From NCBI GenBank assembly GCA_029168955.1, contig JAPDOI010000009.1:62001-126000 (forward strand): 64,000 nt of DNA, written 5' to 3'. Under the pieces are notes generated by a model. The model did not search any database. It was given only the letters and a program-made list of their open reading frames with translations, and was not told where the DNA came from. Positions 1 to 11,100 of this stretch are shown here, one piece after another. Each line of letters starts with the position of its first letter. Within the stretch, counting starts at the first letter, position 1. This DNA comes from Aplectana chamaeleonis (lineage: Eukaryota > Nematoda > Chromadorea > Rhabditida > Cosmocercidae). The position numbers were made by a program, and so were the translations under genes.

Positions 1-1410
1 GAACACATATTTAACTCTAGCTATATGTTTAGTGAAATTCCTGCACGTTGGAAGCATTCATTTATCACGCCTATTCCCAAAAAGGCGCCCCATTGTCTTG
101 CTTCTAATTATCGCCCCATTAGCATCACGTCAGTTTTTGCAAGAGTTTTTGAAAGGATTCTAAAAACATCTTTAGTTTCATTCATTGAAACCAACTTTTT
201 GGTACCTGATAGTCAGCATGGCTTCAGAGCTGGCAGGTCTACTGAAACACAAATGCTAACCGCAATGGAAGATTGGACGAAAGCTCTTGATCACAAAATT
301 AACGTCGATGTTATCTATTTCGACTTTACTAAAGCATTTGATAAGGTCCCTTTTGATAAACTTATTTCAAAGCTCTTGTATTTTGGCATACATCCTAGAA
401 TAGTTAAATGGATAAACAATTTCATTACTGGAAGATCATTTCAAGTAAAGGTCAATAGCTCCTTTTCACAAACGTATCCCGTAACTAGTGGTGTGCCTCA
501 GGGCGGAGTTCTTTCGCCCATACTCTTTATCCTGTATACCTCTGACATCCCTTGCCTAATCAGTCAATACGGTGTCACCTGTAAAATGTTCGCCGATGAT
601 ATCAAGATATATAAAACTATCGTGGACAGTGGGGACTGTGTCGCTCTACAATCGGCAGTTAATTCAATTGCGGATTGGTCAGAGAGATGGAGGCTTCCGC
701 TGTCAGCACCTAAAACTAAAGTGCTCCATCTTGGCAACTGTGCTGATAGGAACATCTACTACCTTGGAGAGTTGGAACTTGACAGTACTAAAACCCTGCG
801 AGATCTGGGGTTTATTCTAGACGAACAACTAACCTTTACGGAGCACTGTGACATGATAGCAAGTAGGGCAGATAGGGCCATTCACAACCTGTTCAAAGCT
901 CTGTCCACGAATTCATTTGAACACCTTTTACTAGCCTACAAGTCGTACATTCGTCCCTTATTGGAATATGGTACTACCGTATTCAGCCCAAACTCAAAAC
1001 GATGCATTCAGAGACTTGAAGCAGTTCAAAATAACTTTACTAGAAAGCTTTGGATGAGAATATATCGGTGTGACTACACTAAAACTCCATCAGCTTCTGT
1101 CCGTAATAAGTCGTTCAAGGTTCCCACCCTATTATATCGGAGAAAGAAATATGATCTCATTATGATTTACAAATTAATCACCGGTGCAGTACCCATTTGC
1201 ATCGACACATTTTATAGGTTCTCCTCTTCAAACACGAGAGGTGGCTCGTCCAAGCTTAATTTTTCAAGAGCCAAAACCTGTATCAGAGCCAACTTTTTCA
1301 CTCAAAGAGCCGGCTCAGAATTTCTGAAGCTATCCAAGAAACATCCATTGCCAACTACCCTAGCCCAATACAAAAAGCTGATCGACAAGTACCTCCAAGA
1401 GACTGCTTAG
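1..1410 (+). CDS. LINE reverse transcriptase, C-terminal part (CR1/jockey-like), open to the left edge
   Basis: The frame is open from base 1, so the true start is outside the window. It holds the reverse-transcriptase core: PIPKKAP and NYRPIS near the start, QHGFRAGRSTETQ (about residue 73), the first catalytic Asp in YFDFTKAFDKVP, SGVPQGGVLSPILF, and the FADD catalytic box (nt 590-601). A thumb/C-terminal region with KSYIRPLLEYGT follows, then a stop at 1410. No frameshift or stop interrupts about 470 codons, so this copy is young or recently active. It lies antisense to the GPCR, in what must be its intron after exon 7. The enzyme would copy its own RNA into DNA at a nicked target. Confidence 0.9.
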   Translation, partial: EHIFNSSYMFSEIPARWKHSFITPIPKKAPHCLASNYRPISITSVFARVFERILKTSLVSFIETNFLVPDSQHGFRAGRSTETQMLTAMEDWTKALDHKINVDVIYFDFTKAFDKVPFDKLISKLLYFGIHPRIVKWINNFITGRSFQVKVNSSFSQTYPVTSGVPQGGVLSPILFILYTSDIPCLISQYGVTCKMFADDIKIYKTIVDSGDCVALQSAVNSIADWSERWRLPLSAPKTKVLHLGNCADRNIYYLGELELDSTKTLRDLGFILDEQLTFTEHCDMIASRADRAIHNLFKALSTNSFEHLLLAYKSYIRPLLEYGTTVFSPNSKRCIQRLEAVQNNFTRKLWMRIYRCDYTKTPSASVRNKSFKVPTLLYRRKKYDLIMIYKLITGAVPICIDTFYRFSSSNTRGGSSKLNFSRAKTCIRANFFTQRAGSEFLKLSKKHPLPTTLAQYKKLIDKYLQETA

Positions 1411-1547
1411 TTTGCTTCCCGCAGGCTTTGTGACTCATTTGTATTGACCTTATTGAGATATTCTTACATTACAATACTTTCTGTTTCCGTGTTATATGTT
1501 TATGCCTTGAATTTCCGCTTATCTGTTCACGCGTGGTGTTCCACGTA

Positions 1548-1578
<31 letters not shown>

Positions 1579-1579
1579 A
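1..1579 (+). mobile_element. 3' part of a CR1/jockey-like LINE with TAAA-repeat tail
   Basis: The open RT frame is followed by a short 3' UTR (1411-1548) and a run of seven to eight ATAA units at 1549-1579, the simple-repeat tail typical of this kind of LINE. The 5' end is outside the window. Confidence 0.85.
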
Positions 1580-2061
1580 ATGCAGGGGGCGGAGAAACAC
1601 AGGGCTGGAGTCAACTTGTGTAGCGGCATTGCGGGTAGTTTGTGGTGCTTCAAAATGCGTAGGCGTTGTGTTCAGAGGAATACCATTCCATTTCTATTCC
1701 CATACCATGCTAATGAGCGTGTATGCCGCCTTTGACTCGGTTAAAAGGACTATTCAGTACCAAGAAACATAGATTTAAAAACGTTAGAGGAGGGATATTA
1801 ACTGGCATGGATTACATTGAAAACCGCGTTTTCGACCAGTTGTCATTCCATATCAAAAGGCAGAATTGCCGCGGATCGTATGGTGGAGTCCTCGCAGCCA
1901 CGGACGCGTCGTAAGTTTTACTGAGTACGTACGTAATCTCCACATTAGAGAAAACACTACAGACATAGGGGCGTAGGAAGACACGCACCAACAAGGGTCT
2001 GCAAAGTGGGGTTTTTCTGCGCAGCTACGTATTTAACGTCTGTACATAAACACTAGCTCAC
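1580..2061. other. Intron sequence with no recognised feature
   Basis: This lies between the LINE tail and GPCR exon 7. I searched the minus strand for a TM6 exon and found none. No inverted or tandem repeat stands out. Confidence 0.5.
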
Positions 2062-2158
2062 CTGTTCGAGGACATCAATTTTCGCGTCCATCTTCCTCTT
2101 CACAGTGCTAAGTACGGGCATTGATGCGGTCAGAATCAACGACCGTTCATTCATCTTC
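2062..2158 (-). CDS. GPCR exon 7: intracellular loop 3
   Basis: One base plus 32 codons. It encodes KMNERSLILTASMP, then VLSTVKRKMDAKIDVLEQ, a basic loop-3 segment. The acceptor is CCATTCAG and the donor CAG/GTGAGC. Phase matches exon 6 and ends at 0. The next exon, which should carry TM6, is not found between here and position 1. Confidence 0.75.
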
Positions 2159-5100
2159 CTGAATGGAGAGAATAGCGAGTTTTTGCCTCAGTTTCTGCTC
2201 TCAAAAACTTCATAACATCGTCTTCTGTTTATTAGAGGTTACGAATTTCAGTACGCCCTTTTCATCGGTATCAGATACGCTTGAAAAACTTGTTGAGATA
2301 TGGTTGATCACTGGATGGGGGGCAGCCGCGACGAACACACGTGGCACGCTCGGGAGAGAGGAGGTAATGATAGTCATGAGCATCGATGAAGTGATTTCAC
2401 GTTAGATCGCTGCGCCGCGGCTACCCCCCATCCAACGATCGACGATAACTACGTATTAAGGGGTCTGCAGAGTTAAAGAGATCGACGAGTGGTCGCCAAG
2501 CGTCAGCCTTGACGCGGCGACAAAAATGTTTCGAAGCATTATCGCCGCGGCGTCGGTTGCCGCTCGCTGGCAGTGACGTAGGGCCGTCGCGGCGTCAATA
2601 CACTCTGTGGTGCCCCCTGGTCGCCCTTCACGCCGCGTCATTCGCCCTCGTCGCCGAATGTAATCGATAGTGCTTCACCCAGTGTTGTTCGTCGCTGCGA
2701 GCAACTCCGCGACTTCAACTCTGTGGACCCCTTTAGGGTTTTATGACCCCAAGTAGAAAGCTCGCACCGTTTAAAACGTTTCAAACGAGTCAGAACTACA
2801 ACAAAATCTGTGCGAGTGTGCAAGTCGACAATTTCCGACAACCCCGCCCACGAGCTTCGGCAACCACCCCCCCCCCCCCAAATACGATTACGGTCACTTT
2901 GGCCTGTTCTTGATGCTTCAAACGAGGTGAGCGTTCCAGTACAGGCTGTAAGTCTATCGGCTTCGCTACCTCAACCGTTTTGTCAGTAATGTTGGCTACT
3001 TAAAGGCAGGGTTCACGATAATCTTCAATTTTGAGATCATTCGCTATATTGATTAAGTGGCCCCCGGGTGGAACTAAAATGACGTAGAACCTGAGAAAAA
3101 CGCACCAGAAGTACACGAAATCGTCAAGTATTATCCCGCCTCTTGAGTATCACAGGAATTGTTTGTTGTGACAATGAAATTTTTTGTGGATCCGTCCTCT
3201 ACAATTCTCTACTCTCTATTGCTCCGTTCTTTCCTTAGGGCCCTAACTAATACAGCTTTGCATAAAATATTGTTCTATTTTCCATTGACCCAATTTTCCA
3301 CCGCTGACAATTACCATGAACATGCTCATCCAGCCGGACAACTAGTTTATGTTATAGAATAACGTCACTGAAATATGACGTTTTAATGCGTTTCTCGCCA
3401 TTTCTTCGTAATTCTGGTAACGCTTGAAGGCGAAAGCATTGTTTTATGTAAAAAAATTCGGGGACGAAAACCATCGTGAACACTGCCTTTAAACACCGCG
3501 GGCACAACGCCTCCACTTTAGCCCATGACAAAAACAACTGTTATTGTATTTGTATGCAGTTTTCGTCGATTTTTTTTCATAAAGTTCGCACACTACCAGC
3601 TTCAAACCTGCGATTTAGGACACAGAGTCGATAGAGTTTTGAAGGCAGTGTTCACGATAAATTTCACTTGCGATATCTCCACGATTTACGGAAGGTCAGG
3701 TGCCCTATATAGCAAGGCATCCTTAGAAAGGACACGAATGAAGCGTTTTTGAGCGAGAATAGGCCCTCCCTTGTTTACGCTGATTTTTGAGCGTGGAGGA
3801 ATTGGCCGATAGATGGATGATACCTATCAGTGCAGTGAAGCGATCAGCTCACTTATCAGCTCTTCCTTCACTTGATCATTCCTATAATGTGAGTCTTCAT
3901 TTGTTAATTTCTAGCGGGCGAACCTGGAGCACGGGGCGGGTCTGGGACACCAAAACGCTTGTTTGCTGCCGTTATTTTGCCGCTCCTGGCTCGTTTTCTG
4001 CCGTTTATTCGACACTGGGAGCCTAGGATCCTTCTCGCCTATTATTTCACTGTGGAAAGTCAACGAGGAAAATATCGTGAACGTTGCCTTTGAGGCGTGT
4101 CTGCTGCATTTAAAGGCAGTGTTCACGATGAGAATCGTTTTTCTGCTTTTTTTGCATATCTTGAAGACGGTCCCATGCTGATTCCAATGATGTTTTTGGA
4201 ATCGTACAAGACCTTCTGGGAACAAAGTTACGGTCCCTCAAAGATTGAGCTAAGGAAACATGGTGGACGAGTTGTCCGAGGCTTGTAACTTCCGTCTTTT
4301 GCAGCCGATGTATGCGAGCTGACCTGAGTAAAGAGAGAAGTTGAGAATGAAGGGAAGATCGGGGCTGTTAATCGGAAACCATCGCTCATCTCACAATCTC
4401 GAGCATTCATTTGTTCACGTCGGTGGCCGTGGAAAGTGGATCTGGGGTGTGACGAGCTGACGGGTGTCCAACTTTGGAGCCGTAGGGGACCGTTCCAAGC
4501 TCAATTTTCTTAGTTTTTCCAACGTTAGAGTTGCGCTAGGCCCCGCAGCTGCCGATCTTCCATGAAAGATCAGACATGGTTCTTGTCGTGGGCACTGCCT
4601 TTAAAGGCAGTGTCCACGATAAAACCATGTCTGATTTTTTTGGTGGAAATCGGCAGCTTCGGGGCATAGCGCAATCCTAACATTGAAAAAACTAAGGAAA
4701 ATGAGCTTGGAACGGTTCCCTTCGGCCCCGAAGTTGGACACCCGTCAGCTCGTCACACCCCAGATGCACTTTCCACGCCCACCGACGTGAACAAATGAAT
4801 GCTCGAGATTGTGAGATGAGCGATGGTTTCAGATTAATAGCCCCGTTCTTCCCTTCATTCTCAGCTTCTCTCTTTACTCAGGTCAGCTCGCATACATCGG
4901 CTGCAAAAGACGGAAGTTACAAGTCTCGGACAACTCGTCCACCATGCTTACCTAGCTCGATTTTTGAGGGACCACAACTCCGTTCCTGAAAGGTCTTGTA
5001 CGATTCCAAAAACATCATTGGAATCAGCAAGGGACCATCTTCAAGATAGGCATCTTTCATAGTCCTCACCGCAAGCGCGGCACGCGCGTGACGCGCGGGA

Positions 5101-8100
5101 CGAGCGGTGGACTATGAAACTTTTCACCGCGCAGCACGCGCGGGACGAGCGGAAAGCCACTATGAAATCTCCAGCGGCACCGCCATGGCGGTGCGGGTAA
5201 AGGTCGGGCCTCAACTGGGTTTTGTACAGAAATTCCTGGCTTGCATTTGCGTATGCGGTGGCGCAGAATAGTCCCAGAATTATTTATGTTGGAGTGGACT
5301 CAAATCGAGAAGCAATTATTGATTGACGCGGTAAAACCGCCACGGCGGTTTGGGCGGCGCCGCTATGGCGGTGCTGATGGACTATGAAAGTTCTTACCGC
5401 GCGTCCCGCGCTGTAAGAACTTTCATAGTCCACCGCCCCTCCCGCGCGTCACGCGTGTGCCGCGCTTGCGGTGAGGACTATGAACGATGCCATAGGAGGA
5501 AAAGCAGAAAAAACGATTATTATCGTGAACACTGCCTTTAAGGTAGCGTGTTGCGAGCACTGAGTTACTGAGGAGTTTCTAGAACAGAAATTATAATTTC
5601 TAGTGATGGATCTTGAGTGCCCCACCAGGTTTGATCCTTCACTCCTACCCTAATTCACCTCACCTTCAAGTTTCGACATCCCAAGACTATCACCCTTAAA
5701 GGCATCGTACACGATGAAAACCATATTTGGGTTTTTGATGTTTTCGTGTTGTACTATCCCTATAGTGACTAACGGTAGCAAAACGCCCCCTCAAAAACGT
5801 CATTTTTTTGAGAAAAAAACATTTTTAGAAAGTTCATAGCAAATTTGAATTTCGCGCCGGCATCAACTTGGGATAGTTGCGCAGAGAATGCAAGGAACAG
5901 TTTTAGGCTTCGTTCCTTGGCGCAGCGTTGGAAGCAATTCACCGAGGATGCCGCTCAACTACGACTTCAGCGAAATTAAAATGGGCTACCCACCTGCTGC
6001 GTCCAGTGCTGCCGGCTGCTTTCGATCGATGCCGAATTCGAAATCGACTGGCGTGTGTATTGCGCCCTACGACGCGTCAAGGCACGCCCGCCGTCAGCAA
6101 CCCAGGAGATTTGCTCCTTGTAACAACGGATCGACCCCAGAGCCGGCCCCCCAAACCCAGGAAGCCATTTTGAGGTAAGCGAATCTTCACTCAGAGACGG
6201 TTTTGTAACTCCAAACTTTCTGAGTGACATTGTCATGGCCCACTAGTCCGAATGAACGCATAAACCCAAATTCGGTTTTCATCGTGGACGATGCCTTTAA
6301 GTCCTAGAACATATTGCGTCCTCAATTAATACATTCTTACCTGATTTTCGCATGAGTTCGTCGTTTCAAGTGTTCGAAGATTTGTGAATAACAATAGAAC
6401 ATGATGAGGAACGGCAGGAAAAACTGAGCAATCACAACGAAGACTGTGTAGGCTCTGAAATATTAGGCTTGCAAACAAGATTTGAGTTTTCTCGCTAACC
6501 GTGAAAAATCATTCTGAGAACATTTCACGATACATTCAATTCCAACAGGTGTTCATCGTTAGCATCTATTTAGAAAATTTATTCTGTTGCTTCGCCTCAG
6601 AGGTACATATGTATTGTACGCCCAGGAAATGGTTCTTCGATTTTCTGTCGATTTAGGGGACGGTCATACGCTGACTCCTATGAAATCACTGGAATCGCAC
6701 AAAACCCGTGGGAACAGAGTCCTGGCCACTCAAAAAAAATTGCACAAAACCGAGAGAAGGAAGAATGACGGACGCTTTGTCCGGTGCTTGTAATTTCCGT
6801 TAATCGCAAACGATGTAGGGGCGGACCTGAAATCAGACAGAGGCCGGGAATCAAGGGAAAAACGTGGCTATCAATCGAAAACCATCGCTCATCCTGCCGC
6901 TGTTGAGCTCGACAGGTCATAAGAGGGTAAGTGGCAAAGTGGCTTCCGGCTATAGGTGCCCCACAGCTGCTTCTCCCTATAGGTACATCGCTGATTTGGA
7001 GGAACCGAGAGCTCGCGCTTGGCACATTGAACACCCGCTGGGGCGGGTCTGCTCTCCAATTATGATGAAATCGTGAAATTCGCCCCGACGTTGAGCTGCG
7101 CCTTGAAGGCGCTGCTGACGGTAAACTTCGTTTTTGAGTTAAAGAAAACATTTGTGGTTTCACAAGTCATCTACTGTGCTTCTCTGGGCCAAATTCCGGT
7201 CCGCAATTGCGTCTTGACACGCTTTGCGGCCGCACGCGCTCGAGTCAGTCGGGTTTCCAGCGCCTAAGCCGACTCGATTTGGCTCTTTTATACAATTTTC
7301 TCCAATTTTTCTTAGCTTCCAGTTTTCGAAACCCACCTAGGGTCAGCAGATCGGCGGCTGCGGCGCTGGAAGCTCTTCCGACTCGGGAGCGTGCGGCCAC
7401 AAAGCGTGTCGAGACGCAATTGCGGACCGGAATTTCGCCCAGATAAGCACATTAATAAGTTCAAAATATGTACTCCAAAATTTTAACACTTTAGTCACAT
7501 TCTATAGTTCCAAATTGAATAACTGCACTCATTTTCTGACCACGCCCAATCTTCCGTGCCGTAGCGCGATTTGAGCACATACTCAGACAAACCATCGCTC
7601 GGAGCGGGACCGGCCCCTCCCAATAATGACGTCATCGCCCGGACAGCGGCCGAGGGGCGAACTGGCGCCGCGGTCCCTGTCCGGTAGGAATATCAGCGTC
7701 AGCCGCTCTTCGGTCGCTCTAAGAGCGACAGCGGTGCCGTCCTCGTTGCGGCCTGTGACAGGATTAACCTCCTGGCCCACAGGTTGTAACAAGCACCTTA
7801 TTCCCTTAAAGGCTCAATCCTCTCCAGAAGAGGCGGAAATGAAGAAAAAATAACGGTTAGGAAAATTTTGAGAATCGCCTGGACAGGGACCGCAGTCCCA
7901 TTTGGGAACGAAGATCGCTCCGAGCGGGACTGCTGTCGCCCATAGATCGGCTGCTGTCGCCCGAGTAGATAGCTAATTTTCGCTCGGAGCGGAGAGACAG
8001 CGTCGCTCGAGTCGCTCTACGGTCCCGCTCCGAGCGATGATTTGTCTGAGTGCCTGGGGATTTCCTGACCTTCAAAAATCAGGAAAGCAAGGAGCGGAAA

Positions 8101-11100
8101 ATGGGCGTGGCCAAGTGCGATGACCAAGAAGCCCCCATTTTCGCCGCGCTGGAACTCAGAGCAAACTAAGGTGCGACCTCCTCGAATATTCAAATAGTTT
8201 GTGTTGAGTATTCGAAAAAAAAACGAATATATTAAAAGAAATCAGTTTTTAAATATTCGAATAACCCGAATAATCCACTTCTTTGAATATTCGTATAAAC
8301 ATTTGTTCAACCTTCTAGCCACTAGTCAAAGCTCTTGCTGAGCGATGGACCGACGGCCGCTAAGGAATTCATGCTTCGCACTCACTGTCGGAGCCTGGCG
8401 CTCGGCCAAGATTCTGTGCAAAACTTCCCGCACAGGCCTTCGTGCTCGATTAGTGTCATGTACCAAGAATATGGCAGTGTAATAAGTGCTGATACCAGCC
8501 AGATGAGAACCATAAAGAATCGAGCTTGCTAAAGCAGAGAATCACGATACAGAACTTGAGGACATACAGCCTTTATACAATACCGTTGCTATCCAAAGGA
8601 AAATAGGGGCAAAACTGACAAAGTGGGCAACAAAGCGTCTTACTACCACAACTCGCTTCAGAATGCTTCGTTTTGAATTTTCAAAATGCCGAAAGGTTCG
8701 GGATGTCATGATCCAATCAATTATTCGAAAATATTCTGCGAAAATCAGGAGCAACTTCATTTTCCAAGGTGAAATATATGTCCATTTCGATATATCCTCT
8801 AGAGGTCGGGTGCAGCTGTTTTTGATCGAACGGGTTCGTTATCTTGTGATAACATTATGGCTTTCATAGATAGCTTCATCTTGAAAAGAACTTCCCAATC
8901 AAAATTTTCGTAGATATTCTATACTAGCGAGACCTAGCGAAATTTTCGCTCAGAGAAACTTTTGCGTGAGCCAACTACCTGAGACGAATTAATTTGTTAG
9001 AACGGTGGTGACTGACTTCCGTCTACCGGAAAGTTGCTGTACGTATGGACTCTCCTGAGCAGAGCAGGGTGCCGTACATTTACAGCAGGCCGTGAGGGTA
9101 TCAAAATGTGGGATCATAAAGCAAAACATAAGAAGCCAGCGGTAAATCGTCGGTTGCTACCGGCACAAAATTCTAACCCCTTCTGTACTTCCTTCCCTTA
9201 CGTCCCTACCCACTGCCCTTTCTTCCAATTTGTAAAGTTCACAAGCGATTATTCTCGCTTTACCGTCTCTATCATGATAAGAAAAAACGCATTCTCATAT
9301 TATATGATGTTTCCCTAGTTGACCAACATCATGCCCTTGTTCTCAATGAATGAAATTAGTAGGTGGTTGTTTATGTATTTGTGGTGCAGATTTTGATAAG
9401 CTCAGACTTGCAACATATATAAAACTGGTTTTTGGAAGTTAGGGATTCGAAATGACTGAGCGGTTGCAATGGGTGGCGAACAGAGAAGGTGCGGAAGTGG
9501 AGCTGCTGCTTGTATCCTAAAACTGGCAAAAAATGTCGCAGGAGTTCTGCGCCAATCTCAAAACGCGTCGCACGCTCCTCAAGATTCATGTTTTCCTATG
9601 TATTTCTTCTCCACAAAAGGTTAAGATTTAGCATTAAAAAATTGAAAAACTTTTTTTCAAATTCTACACTCTTGGTGACGTCCTGCACACTCCCACTGCG
9701 GTCCTGCTAACTTTCGATGACCTGCACACTCCCACTCGGGACCTGTGCATTTTCTATGACGCCCTGCACACTCCAACTGGGGACCTCTCTATGACGTCCT
9801 GCACACTCCCGTTGGGTTCTTCACATTTTCTATGACGCCCTGCACGCTACCATTTGGGTCCTGCACACTTTCTATGACGTGCTGCACACTTCCGTTGGGG
9901 TCCTGCACATTCCTACTTAGGACCTGCGCACTTTCTATGACGTCCTGCACACTCCAATTAGGGTCCTGCACACTTTCTATGACGCCCTGCACACTCCTAC
10001 TGAGGTCCTGCACACTTTCTATGACGTCCTGCACACTTCCGCTGGGGTCCTGTACATTCCTACTTAGGACCTGCGCACTTTCTATGACGTCCTCCACACT
10101 CCGATTAGGGTCCTGCACACTTTCTTTGACGCACTGCACACTCCCACTGAGGTCCTGCACACTTTCTATGACGCCCTGCACACTCCCACTGGGGTCCTGC
10201 ACATTCCTACGTAGGACCTGCGCACTTTCTATGACGTCCTGCAAACTCCGATTAGGGTCCTGCACACTTTCTATGACGTCCTGCACACTCCAATTAGGGT
10301 CCTGCACACTTTCTATGACGCCCTGCACACTCCCACTGAGGTCCTGCACACTTTCTATGACGTCCTGCACACTTCCGCTGGGGTCCTGCACATTCCTTCT
10401 TAGGACCTGCGCAACTTTCTATGACGTCCTGCACACTCCGATTAGGGTCCTGCACACTTTCTATGACGCCATGCACACTCCCACTGAGGTCCTGCAACAC
10501 TTTCTATGACGTCCTGCACACTCCCACTGGGGTCCGGCACATTCCTACTTAGGACCTGCGCACTTTCTATGACGTCCTGCACACTCTGATTAGGGTCCTG
10601 CCCACTTTCTATGACGCACTGCACACTCCCACTGGGGTCCTGCACATTCCTACGTAGGACCTGCGCACTTTCTATGACGTCCTGCACACTCCGATTAGGG
10701 TCCTGCACACTTTCTATGACGTCCTGCACACTCCAGTTAGGGTCCTGCACACTTTCTATGACGCCCTGCACACTCCCACTGAGGTCCTGCACACTTTCTA
10801 TGACGTCCTGCACACTTCCGCTGGGGTCCTGCACATTCCTTCTTAGGACCTGCGCACTTTCTATGACGTCCTGCACACTCCGATTAGGGTCCTGCACACT
10901 TTCTATGACGTCTTGCACACCCTCACTGTGGTCCTGCACACCTTTTATGACGCCCTGCATTTTTTGCATCGCTAGACGACTCGCAGAAATTATCATGACC
11001 CACGGCCAAAAGTGCGCTCCACGGACAAACTCGGTTGGCACGAGGCACGTAAGAGGTGACTCGGGCTGGGTGCTAAAATCGATAAATGTCGCACCCACCT

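Noticed and set aside
25..1410. Position 25 as the true start of the LINE protein
   Set aside because: The frame is open back to base 1, and the RT core is already under way, so the start lies outside the window.
9660..10970. CRISPR-like regularly repeated structure
   Set aside because: There are no unique spacers; the units are contiguous variants of one 42-bp sequence in a eukaryotic Helitron.
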